Source: Tolypocladium sp. Sup5 PDA-1
Taxonomy: Eukaryota > Ascomycota > Sordariomycetes > Hypocreales > Ophiocordycipitaceae
Direction: 5' to 3'
Assembly (NCBI GenBank): GCA_000750105.3
Contig: JPHH03000001.1
Coordinates: forward strand, 1,240,001-1,304,000
DNA length: 64,000 nucleotides
This document shows positions 44,491-54,059 of the stretch, piece by piece (position 1 is the first letter of the stretch; each line of letters starts with the position of its first letter). Below the pieces are notes generated by a model. It did not search any database. It saw only the letters and a program-made list of their open reading frames with translations, and was not told where the DNA came from. Both the position numbers and the translations under genes were made by a program.

Positions 44491-45340
44491 TCATCCAAGT
44501 TCTACAGCGCCCCTGTCTTGGCAGCCGGGCATCTCTGCAGGACGCAGCTGTGGCGGTAGGGGCGTGACCTCCTTCCATGCTCTCGTCCCATCTGGCGAAT
44601 ATATATAGGTGCTCCTCTCTCGCAAAGCTTCCAGCTCCTTCTTCTTGCTTGATCGATACCTTAGAAACAGCAGGGTCGCCGCGATGATGGCGAGGCCGGC
44701 GGCACCGGCACCTGCGCCGATTCCAGCCTGGGCGCCGGTCGACAGCCCGCCAGACGAGCTCGAGATGTTACCCGAGTACTCGGTCGACCTGGAGCCGCCG
44801 CTTGCGGTTGTGCCCGTGGTCTGTGTCGATGTGGATGTCGACGTGGCGGACGCGGAACCAGTCGACGGAGCGACGGCGGATGTGGAGGTGGTGGACGACC
44901 CGGGCGCGGAACCGGTCGTGATGTTAAAGTAGGAAGACGGAAACTTGTTTGGGGCGGACTGGTTCCCTTGGACGGAGGAATCGCCCTCAAACAGCCACAA
45001 GAAGAAGACGTTGGATGAATCCAGGTCCATACCGTACGCTTGGACGAGCCAGTTAAACTTTGTACCCGGGCCGTTGGTGGTTTCTGCAATACCCTGCTTG
45101 TGAGAACAAGGACGACGGTGTACGCGAGCATCTGCCAAACTCACGGAAGATGATGGGCCCCAGGGTGGCAGAGCTTTGCGTCAAGTCCTGTTGCCATAAC
45201 GCGATGGTGTAAGCGACGAAGCTCGTCTTGTACCGCACCTCCTGCACATCGCCGGTTTTCCAGGTGACTCTCCCGGGCGAGAAGAACTCGGGGGTTACGG
45301 CCGGGACTGCTGAAAGAAACAGGAGAGCGTGGGCGAGCAT
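44491..45340 (-). CDS. Secreted-type single-pass membrane protein, Ser/Thr-rich stalk
   Basis: Exons 45145-45340 and 44491-45083, 262 residues, phase 1 intron of 61 nt. A signal peptide covers residues 1 to about 16 (MLAHALLFLSAVPAV). An extracellular domain of about 130 residues follows (GRVTWKTGDVQEVRYKT, IALWQQDL, TNGPGTKFNWLVQAYGMDL, SNVFFLWLFEG), a beta-sandwich-like module common in fungal surface proteins. Then comes a Ser/Thr-rich stalk, probably O-glycosylated, a short GLSTGAQAGIGAGAG linker, one membrane helix (AAGLAIIAATLLFLRY) and a basic cytoplasmic tail RSSKKKELEALRER. The architecture resembles wall-stress-sensor-like proteins, but no WSC cysteines are present. Function not known. 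The pseudogene at 54060 has the same linker-helix pattern. Confidence 0.78.
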
Positions 45341-46064
45341 GGGCGCGAGTTGGCTGGCAGAGAGCCCGGCGTCCTGGGCTGGGCTTGCTGGTGTGGGGTG
45401 CGGCGCGGTGCCAGACAGCGCCTTATACCACCAGGGCGACCAGGCACTATTACTAGCAGCCCAGCAAGCGCTGTTGGTCCTGGCCCCTTGGCCCCTGGTT
45501 CTTGGGCTGAGCTTCCTGCGGCTGGGCGAAAGGCGCCACCCGCCGATGGTGCGGGTCTGGCCCGGAGCCTCGCCGAGCCGGGCTGAGCAGCGGACGCCGG
45601 GGACAATGGAAGAGCAGATGCAGTCCAGGGCTGGAGGCGAGGCGTGCAACGGGCAGTAGGGAAAGAGTGTGGAGGAACAGGTTGCGGGACGAAGCAGTAG
45701 AAAAGTATTTATCTTCCCGCGACCTGCAGCCGGCCAAGTCTTCAAACAACTGTTGGCCCGTCATTGTCTGCTCCGTCTCACGGCATCAAGGTTCAGGGAT
45801 GGTGTCCAACCAGACAGCCTACAGGGTATGGGGCTTAGCGCCCGCCTTGCACTACCTTAACCGTACAATCAACAGATGACCCACTGGCAAGAAAACCTGT
45901 ATCGAGCAAAGATGGCTCCGCAAAGCCCAGAGGAACCCCCGGTCTAATTATAATTACTACTGTCGCGGCTCCTCCAGTCGCGCAGCATCACCTTTCCGTG
46001 CAAGTTCGCGTCGCCAGCGCCTTTCGACTCCAGTCCTCTGCCCAGCGCGGCTGGCCCTTGCAAG
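45341..46064. other. Divergent promoter region
   Basis: Between divergent membrane-protein and glycosyltransferase genes. No TATA box identified and no gene seen. Confidence 0.5.
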
Positions 46065-47414
46065 ATGCAGATTCTTCACAATACAATGCCCAAGCGGGTC
46101 CTATGGGCCCTCGGCGCCGCCGTGCTCGTCTCGGCCGTCATCGTCCTGCAACGGGGGCAGCGACTGGTTCCCGTTGGCGTTGGCGTGCGGCATCCGGCCA
46201 AGGAGGTTCCAGCCGCCAACATCCTCGACGACATCAGCAACAGCACTCTCGGGGTGGGTGGTGGCCCCGTCGGGCATTTTCCTGCCTTTGCACGCCTCGT
46301 GTTCGCCGCGGGCTAACTCCTCGACACTCGCTTTAGTTTCAACAGATTCTCGTCGTCGGCTTGCCGTCACGGACGGACCGGCGCGACGGCATGACGCTCC
46401 AGGCCGCCCTCAGCAACATGCGCATCCAGTTCGTGGACGGCGTGATGGGTTCCGATGTCCCCGAAAAGGCCGTTCCCAAGGCGGAGAACAAAGGGCATCT
46501 CAGCGGCCCTGTCCTGGGCTCTTGGAGGGGGCACATGAACGCGATACAAGAGTCGGTGCTCACGACTCTGCGGATGCGATCCGTCATGGCAGGGACGCTA
46601 ACCAACGGCCGCTCCTAGAATCGTCCGACGAAACCTATCCTCGGCGTTGATCCTGGAAGACGACTGTGACTGGGACATTAGGATAAGACAACAGCTCCGC
46701 GACTTTGCCCTCTCCGCCCACGCTCTCACGCAGCCGCTGCAGAGCTCGCCCGGGTCCTACGCCGACCCGACGTACCCCAAACCCTCGGACAGCTCTCCGC
46801 GAACGGTCCCCGACATTCCCTTCGACAACCTCCCCGCAACCATACCACCCAAGTCCTCTCCCTACGGCGAGGGCTGGGACGTCCTCTGGATTGGCCACTG
46901 CGGCATGCAATTTCCATCTGAAGCCAACATGGCGATGCCGGTTGGGCGCGTGGTGCAGCGCAACGACATCACCGTCCCCGAGAAGAAGCACCTGTGGGGC
47001 CTCAACACACCCTTCACTCTCCAGGACAAGTATCCGGACCACACCCGGGCCGTGCATCACGTCCAAGAGGGCGTCTGCACGCTTGGCTACGCCGTGAGCC
47101 AGCGGGGAGCCCAGAAGTTGCTGTACGACGTTGGCCTCAAGGGGGCGACCGACGCCTTCGACATTCTTCTCAGGTTCTTTTGCGAGGGCACCGAGGGCCG
47201 GTCCAAGCACAACTGCCTCACCACGCAACCAGGGCTGTTCCAGCACCATCGAACCGTCGGCCCCGAAAAGGAGAAGAGCGACATTGGGAGCCACGGCGAC
47301 GCGTTCAGGAACAAGGCCGACACCGACATGGTGCGATGGAGCGTGAGGCTGAATGCGGACGAGCTGATGAATGGGGGCACGAACTTCCAAGATCAGTTCC
47401 CTGACGGCAGCTGA
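46065..47414 (+). CDS. Glycosyltransferase family 25 protein
   Basis: Predicted Golgi type II membrane glycosyltransferase of family GT25 (galactosyltransferase-like; LPS-biosynthesis family in bacteria). Exons 46065-46253, 46337-46551 and 46619-47414, 399 residues, all phases consistent; intron 2 has a weak GTCGGT donor. Cytoplasmic residues 1-11 precede a membrane anchor at about 12-28 (VLWALGAAVLVSAVIVL). Family marks are ILVVGLPSRTDRRDGM, GHLSGPVLGSWRGHMNAI, the metal-binding SALILEDDCDWD near residue 145, WDVLWIGHCG and TLGYAVSQRGAQKLLYD. Acceptor sugar and substrate are unknown. Ends NFQDQFPDGS. Confidence 0.88.
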
Positions 47415-48233
47415 AGAGAGGCAGCAAGAACTTTTGTTTTCCACGCATCTTGCACGGTGTAACGTGTCACACTACCTGTACTTTACGGAATGGTTTGGAC
47501 AGGTCTGGTTGGGAACGAGGCGATGCTGGTTTAGACTGAGCCCGCGATTCTTGTTGGAATCCATTGTAATGACTGTAATGAAAGCAAGCTACCCTTCGCT
47601 GCCGAATACCTCTTGTTCCCTGGCTTGCGTGTCTCGCTGCGTTGCCTGCTTGGATATCCTTGGGCGTGTCGAAGTGGCTCGTCCGTAGCGAATTTGCCCA
47701 TCTTCGATGCCAGGCGCCCGCCCCAAGCGCCAAGCGCTGTCGCTATTACTCATTACCCACCAGGCAATCCTCGACGGGAAAGCGAGGGCCAGAGGGAGGG
47801 TGGGATCCGAAAGGGGCTTCGGCCCCCCTTTCGGCGTTGACCTATAGAGGCATGGATCCTCAGGTCATCTCGTTTCCTGTGGCACAGCGAGTCAGCCCAC
47901 AGCCAACAAGCAACCAACAGGCCAATAGATCTGCGCGACAAGCCGTTGTTGGTCTCCTGAAATGTCCTAGGCGCCGCAGCTGGCCATCGAATCAGTGAAT
48001 CCTGGTCAGCATCGTTGCAAGGGTCAACACCTTCGATCCAACGGAGCCGTTTGATGTACTCCGTACCGGCTGTGTGCCACAACCGGGGCTACGGCCATTA
48101 TCAGCTGTATGTAGATTACCCCCGTAATACGAAGGTCGGGTCTTCAGGACAATTCACTACATTCCGTTGATGGCCTCACTTAACACCCGGACTCCGAATA
48201 CTGGGACGTACCCGTCAAAGCTCGTATCTAATA
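47415..48233. other. Spacer
   Basis: No gene recognised. GTACTCCGTAC at 48056-48066. Confidence 0.5.
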
Positions 48234-48485
48234 CGGGAGGTTGGGGCCAAAAGTATTTCCAATCCTGGATGTGCCAGGGGCCAGTGTCGTACAGTGCCGT
48301 GATATGCGATATCGCACTATATTTCCCATGCTCTCAGCTGCTTGCCGTAGCTACTAGAGTCACTATTACATGTGGAGCATAGCGCTTGATGTTGCTGACT
48401 AAAGACAGTGATCAGCTCTGGGTTCGCACGGGAACAGGGGCCTTGGTACATCCAGGATTGGAAATACTTTTGGCCCCAACCTCCG
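48234..48485. mobile_element. MITE-like element with long terminal inverted repeats
   Basis: Arms of about 50 bp are near-perfect inverted copies: left starts CGGGAGGTTGGGGCC, right (reverse strand) CGGAGGTTGGGGCC, then an identical AAAAGTATTTCCAATCCTGG block. The 252-bp unit is flanked on both sides by TA (48232-48233 and 48486-48487), the target duplication of Tc1/mariner-type elements. The interior of about 140 bp has no coding capacity. Non-autonomous miniature element most likely. The source transposase is not in the window. Confidence 0.75.
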
Positions 48486-48719
48486 TACCCGCGCCGATCC
48501 TGTGCCTTGGACTCTTTGGCGCCCGCACTTCTTCGGTCTGTGCCGCGCCACAAGAGTGGATATGATTGCCGCCTAAGCCTACGAGTACGAGTACTGTACG
48601 GACTACTCGTAATGTACAGTAACAACTGCCCTGGTGTCGTAAGACGCCCCTTTTGCACTAAAATATATAACTGCTTTCATAGTGTCCATAAAGTCTCATG
48701 TGCGTTGCAGAATACCCTA

Positions 48720-49094
48720 ATGGGAATTCCTTGCCTTTGTCTCTTTGCATGTGTCGTCGCTCCGTCTACTCTTGCAGCGCGAGGATGGCTAAGCAGACGC
48801 CAGGAGCGCCAAAACGAGACTGATCCGATTGCTGTGCGTCTGGCCGGAAACTGTAGCGATGGCGTGCCGCTGCCAGTATGTACTCCTCCACTACCCTGGC
48901 CGTTTCCGCTGCTGCCTCCATTTCCACTCCCGCTTCCGCCGTTGGGTCGGACCTGGAGCCGGAGCCGGGGCCGGAGCCACGCGCCCCGGCCCTCGCTGTG
49001 GAGCCCCTCCGGAGCTTGTTCCCCACCCCCTGCGGGCATCAACCAGATCCATCTGCGCCACAGCCTGAGGGATCCTCAAGACTGTACGGAGTAA
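48720..49094 (+). CDS. Possible secreted protein, Pro-rich
   Basis: Frame of 124 residues from ATG at 48720 with a plausible signal peptide (MGIPCLCLFACVVAPSTLAA), a dibasic SRRQ site and one N-glycosylation site (NETD), then a Pro/Leu-rich stretch of PLP repeats and an arginine-rich end. The second half looks like a frame shadow. A TATA-like AAATATATAA lies about 60 bp upstream. Could be a small secreted protein or chance. Confidence 0.25.
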   Translation: MGIPCLCLFACVVAPSTLAARGWLSRRQERQNETDPIAVRLAGNCSDGVPLPVCTPPLPWPFPLLPPFPLPLPPLGRTWSRSRGRSHAPRPSLWSPSGACSPPPAGINQIHLRHSLRDPQDCTE

Positions 49095-49471
49095 TACATA
49101 CGGAGTACTACTCCATGCATCGCGTTGTGCGAGCGCCTGTCTACGCCTGGGACACTCTTCTCCCCGCCACCGGCAGCATCCGGGCGGAGATCGCTGGTGG
49201 GTCTGTGTAACCAATCACTCTGTTAGGACCCTGTCCCCCTCTCCTCTCCGTGCCGGTCTTGCAGTTGTCATACGAACCGGGCTTGTATATAGCGATTCTG
49301 GCGCTAGTGCAGATAGGGGGAAGAGCGTTGAACAGGGCCGACGAAGAGTCCGTCGCTATTTTCGCATCTCAAATAGGCGAGTCTAGTATGCATAGAAAGC
49401 TAGAATTTACGCCGATTTAATGAGATTTTCATATGGGATAAAAGTCACGTGTCGACGCTATATAGCGTCGT
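49095..49471. other. Spacer with palindrome
   Basis: Contains tacggagtac at 49099-49108 and the perfect 18-bp palindrome CGACGCTATATAGCGTCG at 49453-49470. No gene. Confidence 0.6.
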
Positions 49472-50031
49472 TGTAACGGGCTGAGCCCGTGGGTCTCGGC
49501 TTATACTAGACAAGTATAAGATTTTTGCCTGTTTTAGGGGGGGTGGCATGGTGATGCAAGACTCCCCCCCTTCTCGTTCCCGTTCTATTCGGTACCGACG
49601 TCCCGTTCTACTCAGCACCGAGGTCCCGTAACGGAGTTGTTAGGGCTAGTGTCTTAGGCTGTGCCGTTGGTGCATACCGGCAGGCCTTGCTGTCTTAGCG
49701 GACGAGACGTATGTGTCGTAACTTCGGCAACAAAGCGGGGGCCGATAGCATGGCTAGCCAGTGGTGAGCAGCGAAGACGAAGCAGTATAATGCGATGGTA
49801 CTTTGGCCTCCCCGAAAATGATACGTCTCTAGTATCTATGCCGTTGTTTCGCATGCAAATATCTATGATTGGGTTATCCCGACTGACCGGAATGTATGTC
49901 TTTTGCCGTGTTGGCCGGAATCGAAAGTTCAGCCAGCCATGATCTTAACCGATTGGGAAGAGATGGTACGTCGGCTTGGTCGGATATCGATTGAGGCCTA
50001 ATGCACTGAAACCACGGGAGAGCCCGTTAAG
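49472..50031. mobile_element. Element relic with inverted TAACGGGCT ends
   Basis: TGTAACGGGCTGAGCCCGTG at 49472-49491 is matched in reverse orientation at 50012-50030 (TTAACGGGCTCTCCCGTGG on the minus strand). The first terminus is itself a near-palindrome and directly follows the CGACGCTATATAGCGTCG palindrome. The roughly 560-bp interior has no recognisable protein. It may be a miniature inverted-repeat element or two facing LTR ends. Confidence 0.4.
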
Positions 50032-50086
50032 ACAAAAGTGAAGGGGGAGGCCCCTAAGAGGCATGGCCGTACGGTCTAGCTCTAAC

Positions 50087-50094
50087 TATATAAG
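50087..50094 (+). promoter_or_regulatory. TATA box of the small cysteine-rich gene
   Basis: TATATAAG about 100 bp upstream of the ATG at 50193, followed by a pyrimidine-rich leader. Position supports a dedicated promoter. Confidence 0.5.
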
Positions 50095-50192
50095 TGGCGG
50101 CTTATGGCGACTCAAGTGCCTTTTAGTTTACCCAACTACTTTGTCTAGCTACATTGCCCTCTTGCTTACTCTATTTACAATTATACGCCAAA

Positions 50193-50497
50193 ATGCATTT
50201 TAAGATCCTCATCGCTCTTGCTTCTATCGCCACGGCAGCAGCCATTGGTTAGTTAGATATGCCGTTGGATCTTCCTGGGTCGTACCTTTCGGCTAACAAA
50301 CTAACTAATGCAAAGGCGAGCACTCCGGAGACGGCCTCGTGGATAAGCAGCTAGATCACAAAGCCCATTGCTACTGGGATGGTACTGCTCCTTTCTGCGC
50401 CGGCCACTGCCCGCATGGATACACGGAGGAGCGCCGTGACCGATGTGGCGATGGGGCGTGTTGTGTCACTGGCTACAAGGTGTATTGCTGCAAATAA
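50193..50497 (+). CDS. Small secreted eight-cysteine protein
   Basis: Two exons, 50193-50247 and 50316-50497, joined by a 68-nt intron with a GTTAGT donor, GCTAAC branch site and AAAG acceptor, giving 78 residues. A signal peptide covers residues 1 to about 18 (MHFKILIALASIATAAAI). The short propeptide-like GEHSGDGLVDKQLDHKAH is followed by a compact cysteine module of about 40 residues: C-x7-C-x3-C-x11-C-x4-CC-x7-CC, with GTAPFCAGHCPHGYTEE and CGDGACC as landmarks. The eight cysteines suggest four disulphides. Similar 'APFCAGxCPxGY...CGDGxCC' modules occur in secreted fungal proteins; the fold and role are not known to me. It sits between two transposon-like relics with its own TATA box, a classic effector-like setting. 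Too short for ordinary ORF screening, but the splice signals make it convincing. Confidence 0.8.
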
Positions 50498-50557
50498 CTA
50501 AGTAGCGACGCTATAGAGGACGAGTAGACATACGCAAGGGCGTGTGCTATGGTAATT

Positions 50558-50902
50558 TGTTGGGGTGCTAGAACAGACCCCGGATCAGAAAAATGAGAAA
50601 ACCATAAAAGACGGAGGAAGACTAGGGAATCGGACTATATATAGATATATAAGGGGGCATCTGTGGCCGCTAGAGTAGATGATCCCCCATCTATCATTAG
50701 TCTTAGAAATCGAGTTCTTGGTTTTCCTCCCATTTTTGAGATAGCCTTCGTTGCCTCTTCCTGTTCTTTGTCTCTTTGGATTACTATGTGAAAGTCTTAT
50801 TAGTCTGCTTAGGCAGGCACTGCTTTTCCTCTTACACGATGTCCCGTTGCTCTTGGCCCTTGGTGTGTTCGTTCTCCCTCAATAAAGTAACAGGCTTCTA
50901 CA
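50558..50902 (+). mobile_element. Copia-like LTR fragment, tentative
   Basis: Starts TGTTGGGGTGCTAGAACAG, has a central TATATATAGATATATAAGG promoter-like segment and ends in CTTCTACA, the layout of a fungal Ty1/copia LTR. No target duplication, primer-binding site or pol sequence was identified, and the 3' limit is a guess. Confidence 0.35.
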
Positions 50903-51000
50903 GCACGCTAGGTTAGAAGGCGAGATATTTTATCTCGGTAATATAATAGGTTGCTTAGTCTTGGTTTAATGTGACGACTGTGCTTTCCAATAAGTGTTTG

Positions 51001-51088
51001 TTGGCTATCTGATCAGTGGTTCTGGACCATCTGGAGCGTTTTTCTTGGCTATCTGGTTAGTGTCTCCGGACCATCCGGCGAACGTGTC
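51001..51088 (+). repeat. 44-bp imperfect tandem repeat
   Basis: Two units, 51001-51044 and 51045-51088, sharing TTGGCTATCTG, then TCYGGACCATCYGG. A partial third unit follows (aatctggcgaa...gtctggc). Confidence 0.7.
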
Positions 51089-51262
51089 TTAACAATCTGG
51101 CGAAGTCTTGGCCGTCTGGCAACACTTGGACGTGTAGGGTAAAAAGAAGGGAGAGGGGCTATTTAGACCGAGTGCTTGTCGCAGGAGCAGAGAGGAAGCT
51201 GACGTTGCTGGAGCGGCAGCAGTGGAAGAAGAACGAGGTTGTTTGTGACTGCTTGGCCGAAG

Positions 51263-51283
51263 GTATGTATGTATGTATGTATA
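51263..51283 (+). repeat. GTAT microsatellite
   Basis: About five GTAT units followed by ATTT. Confidence 0.8.
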
Positions 51284-51555
51284 TTTACCCGAGACCCAAC
51301 AGCTTGATATGGCGACGGCGCAACGCAACTTGCGCCAGCGTCCGGATAAAGTCATTCTCGGGCACGACATTGAGCCGTCCGCAGAAAGTTGGGACGCTGG
51401 TGTAGGCTAAAAAAATGTCATATGTCCTTCGCAGTATGCGGTATGACAGGGAGCCGTACACGTAGAGGAGGTGAAAGAAGTGCCCCCTATTTCTCCATCT
51501 TCACGACGGCACAGTTGTCGCATTTGCCGGCTAAAATCTATTGCTTTCCCGAAAC
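51284..51555. other. Spacer with a short protein-like stretch
   Basis: The minus strand around 51300-51415 reads TSVPTFCGRLNVVPENDFIR and continues about 20 residues before a stop. It could be a gene scrap. No family match and no start. Confidence 0.25.
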
Positions 51556-51559
51556 TCCT

Positions 51560-52100
51560 CTAGCCATGTTGTATAGACTCAAGGCCGTCTAGGACGTCAT
51601 ATAGTTCACGTCCTCGGCAGCTCTCAGTGCTGTGAGCGCCCGCTGGCGGGATCGGCGGTGCGGGTTCGCCGTGGTTGCGCAGGTCCTTCGTACCGGGGTA
51701 GGGCATCCGGAGAGGTGGGATTGACACAGCATCGTAGCCGCTCATGGTGACAGCGGCGAGGTCCCGGCCGACACTGCACACGCCTGACGCCTCGTCAGAA
51801 TGCCTTGATTCAGCCCCGTGGCATGGTCTTGGACTTACGTCGACGATCTTGAGTAGATTGAAGACACCGAGCAGGGTTGGACCTTGAAATGGTTCTCCGC
51901 TGGCCATGCCCCTCGAGAGCAGCGACTCGGCACAAGGCTTAGCGCAATCGTGTGAGGTGCCGAGCCTGCGTAGATGGCTTCCTCGAAGGGCAAGACAATG
52001 AAAGCCAAAGTCTGCAACCACGCCGAACCTAGGCATTTGTGTGGCGTCAGGCATTGTTCGGCGACAAAGTGAGAAGTATATGATGCAGCAAGTATGATGC
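51560..52100 (-). pseudogene. Unidentified gene remnant
   Basis: Two protein-like blocks on the minus strand: FGFHCLALRGSHLRRLG to LLGVFNLLKIVD, and DLAAVTMSGYDAVSIPPLRM to GRELYDVLDGLESIQHG. Between them lies a textbook intron (donor GTAAGTCC near 51840, acceptor GTGCAG near 51775). Splicing it moves the second block out of frame, so either a frameshift has occurred or the model is incomplete. No start codon upstream gives a sensible N-terminus. Family unknown. Confidence 0.35.
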
Positions 52101-52446
52101 TCCGGCATGCTGGAAGTGCAAGGCTTTGCCGTCCCAGATTGCGTGGCATGGCTGCGCATCACAGACGCCGCCTGCCCGGAGAGATTGCTCATAGTGGACT
52201 ATCCAACTGAGCAAGTGCTGACAAGTTTGAGAAGGGAGTCGCGCCGGGGATGTTCGGATTCGAGATGGCAGGCCAATGTACCAAGATGCCTCGCTGCTCG
52301 GGTGCTTGCCCATCGTCAATGAAATGGACCATCTTTCACGAGGCTGATACCGCTCGAAGCACGCGCTCAAATATTCCGGCGCATGCACGAAATCCGGTGG
52401 ATATCGTAGATCGACTTTGCGGAAGTGTGCGTGACCGATGGGCTGT

Positions 52447-53096
52447 TCATGGCGCTGGGGGTTGCGGGTTGTTGCCGACAGTCTTGTACATCTCGCGCAG
52501 CTCAAACTCCTCGTGCCCCCCCTCCGGTATCTCGCCCACAACCCTCGCCGGCTGGCCCGCAACGATCGAGAAGCTGGGTATCACCATGCCCGACGGCACG
52601 ATGGTGCCGTCCAGGACCTTGACGTAGTCCCTGATGATGGCAAACTCGTTGATGGTGCAGCCCTTGCCGATGTGCACGTGGTTCCCGACGGTGGCGGCCT
52701 GCACGACGCTCCCCTGGCCAACAAATACGTGGTCTCCGAGCCGCAGCGGCATGTATGTAAAGACGCCCTTGTGCATTCGGGCGGGCGGGCGCAGGAGGGC
52801 GCCACGGGCGAGGAAGCAGTATCGGCCGATGGCGACGGAGGTGGTGCTCGTGGGGGCAGCAGAGCCGCTGGACGATGAGGACGGGGCCGTACGGACGAGG
52901 TCGCCTCGGATCATGACTTCTGGTTGAATCACCGTCTTGCCGCCGAGCATGATGTTCTGTGTCCCGACGAGGCCAGCCTTGCGGGCAATCTTGTTGCCCG
53001 TGTCCTAGGATTCGGTCAGCAGGACAGTCGAATGATGTAGCTTTCAGCGGCACGCACGGTCTCGATGTACTCTCCCTTGGCCGGACGACGCGACAT
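52447..53096 (-). CDS. ro-12: Dynactin subunit 5 (p25)
   Basis: Pointed-end subunit of dynactin, which links dynein to membranous cargo such as early endosomes. Exons 53058-53096 and 52447-53004, 198 residues. Starts MSRRPAKGEYIETDTGNKIARKAG, the family N-terminus, restored only by removing the 53-nt intron. Then the left-handed beta-helix with hexapeptide-type repeats: IMLGGKTVIQPEVMIRGDL, IGRYCFLARGALLRPP, PLRLGDHVFVGQGSVVQAA, NHVHIGKGCTINEFAIIRD. It ends with ARVVGEIPEGGHEEFELREM. A Ser-rich insert (residues about 55-70) is a lineage variation. Gene symbol follows the Neurospora orthologue. Confidence 0.93.
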
Positions 53097-54059
53097 TTTG
53101 AGAATCGGCTGGGAATCAGCTGAAGACGAGGCCTAGTTGTTGATGGTGGATGGAGCTGTCGTCGTGATGGATGGAGTCTGGGGATGATTTTGGTGGGGCA
53201 GCGCTTGGAGCTTGGGCCAGCTCTCCAGGAGTCCAGGGGTATCTCGGGCCTACCCTGGAGCCAACAACTCTGCATCATCGGCATGGTATTGTTCATGCAA
53301 GCCCACTCTGAATAGCTTCTTATGGTGTTAATGGCACCTGGATACTTCATATTATTTGGAGTCTACGTCGGGGGGTTGAAAGAGTCTCCAAAACTCGCCT
53401 GCTGGGCGAAATCCCAGTATAGCAGGCAGCAACAGCAAACTACCATGCTCTGACATCGTAACGGAAATAGACATGCTGCTGTACCTCTGCGGTTGAACAG
53501 GGCAGCGGATTCACTCTGCAAACAGGACTTCGGGAACAGCTACTGGCTGCGGCAGGCGCGGCAGGCGCGGCAGGCGGCCCACCCGCTCAGTAACTACAAA
53601 CAAGGATCTCGGGAACAGTGACTGCTTAGAGTCACTGGTCTACGAAGTAGATATAGGTATATGAGCTAGGCTTCTGACCAGCCCTAGATAGTGAACATCA
53701 AGCTTACTCTTTCATCAACTGGTTATGAGCCCGTTCTTCTTGTGAAAGCACTCTCACCTGTGTATTGCCTGAGATGCTGAACGGATATCAACATCTGCTA
53801 AGCGCCAGCTAGCGACGCACCTACGGAGCGTCAGCACTGGTGCAATTTCGTGATTCAGGTGAGTAGGAACTTCATCGTTGTCTAGACCAGCCATAAGCTA
53901 ATAGCTCCAGGCCGTGACCCGCGCAGAGCGCACATTGGGACAGGTGCTCAGCCTAATGCCGAACCGAAGCCTTAGCCAGGCATTTTCAACGGAACCGAAG
54001 AGTCTAGCCTCAGCTCGGCTCATCCCATCACGCCCAACGGCCCGCGAGTCTCGTCAACT
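53097..54059. other. Upstream of dynactin p25
   Basis: No gene. A short GGCAGGCGC triplicate at 53553-53575. Confidence 0.5.

Noticed and set aside
46635..47444. 269-codon minus-strand frame
   Set aside because: Antisense of the GT25 exon.
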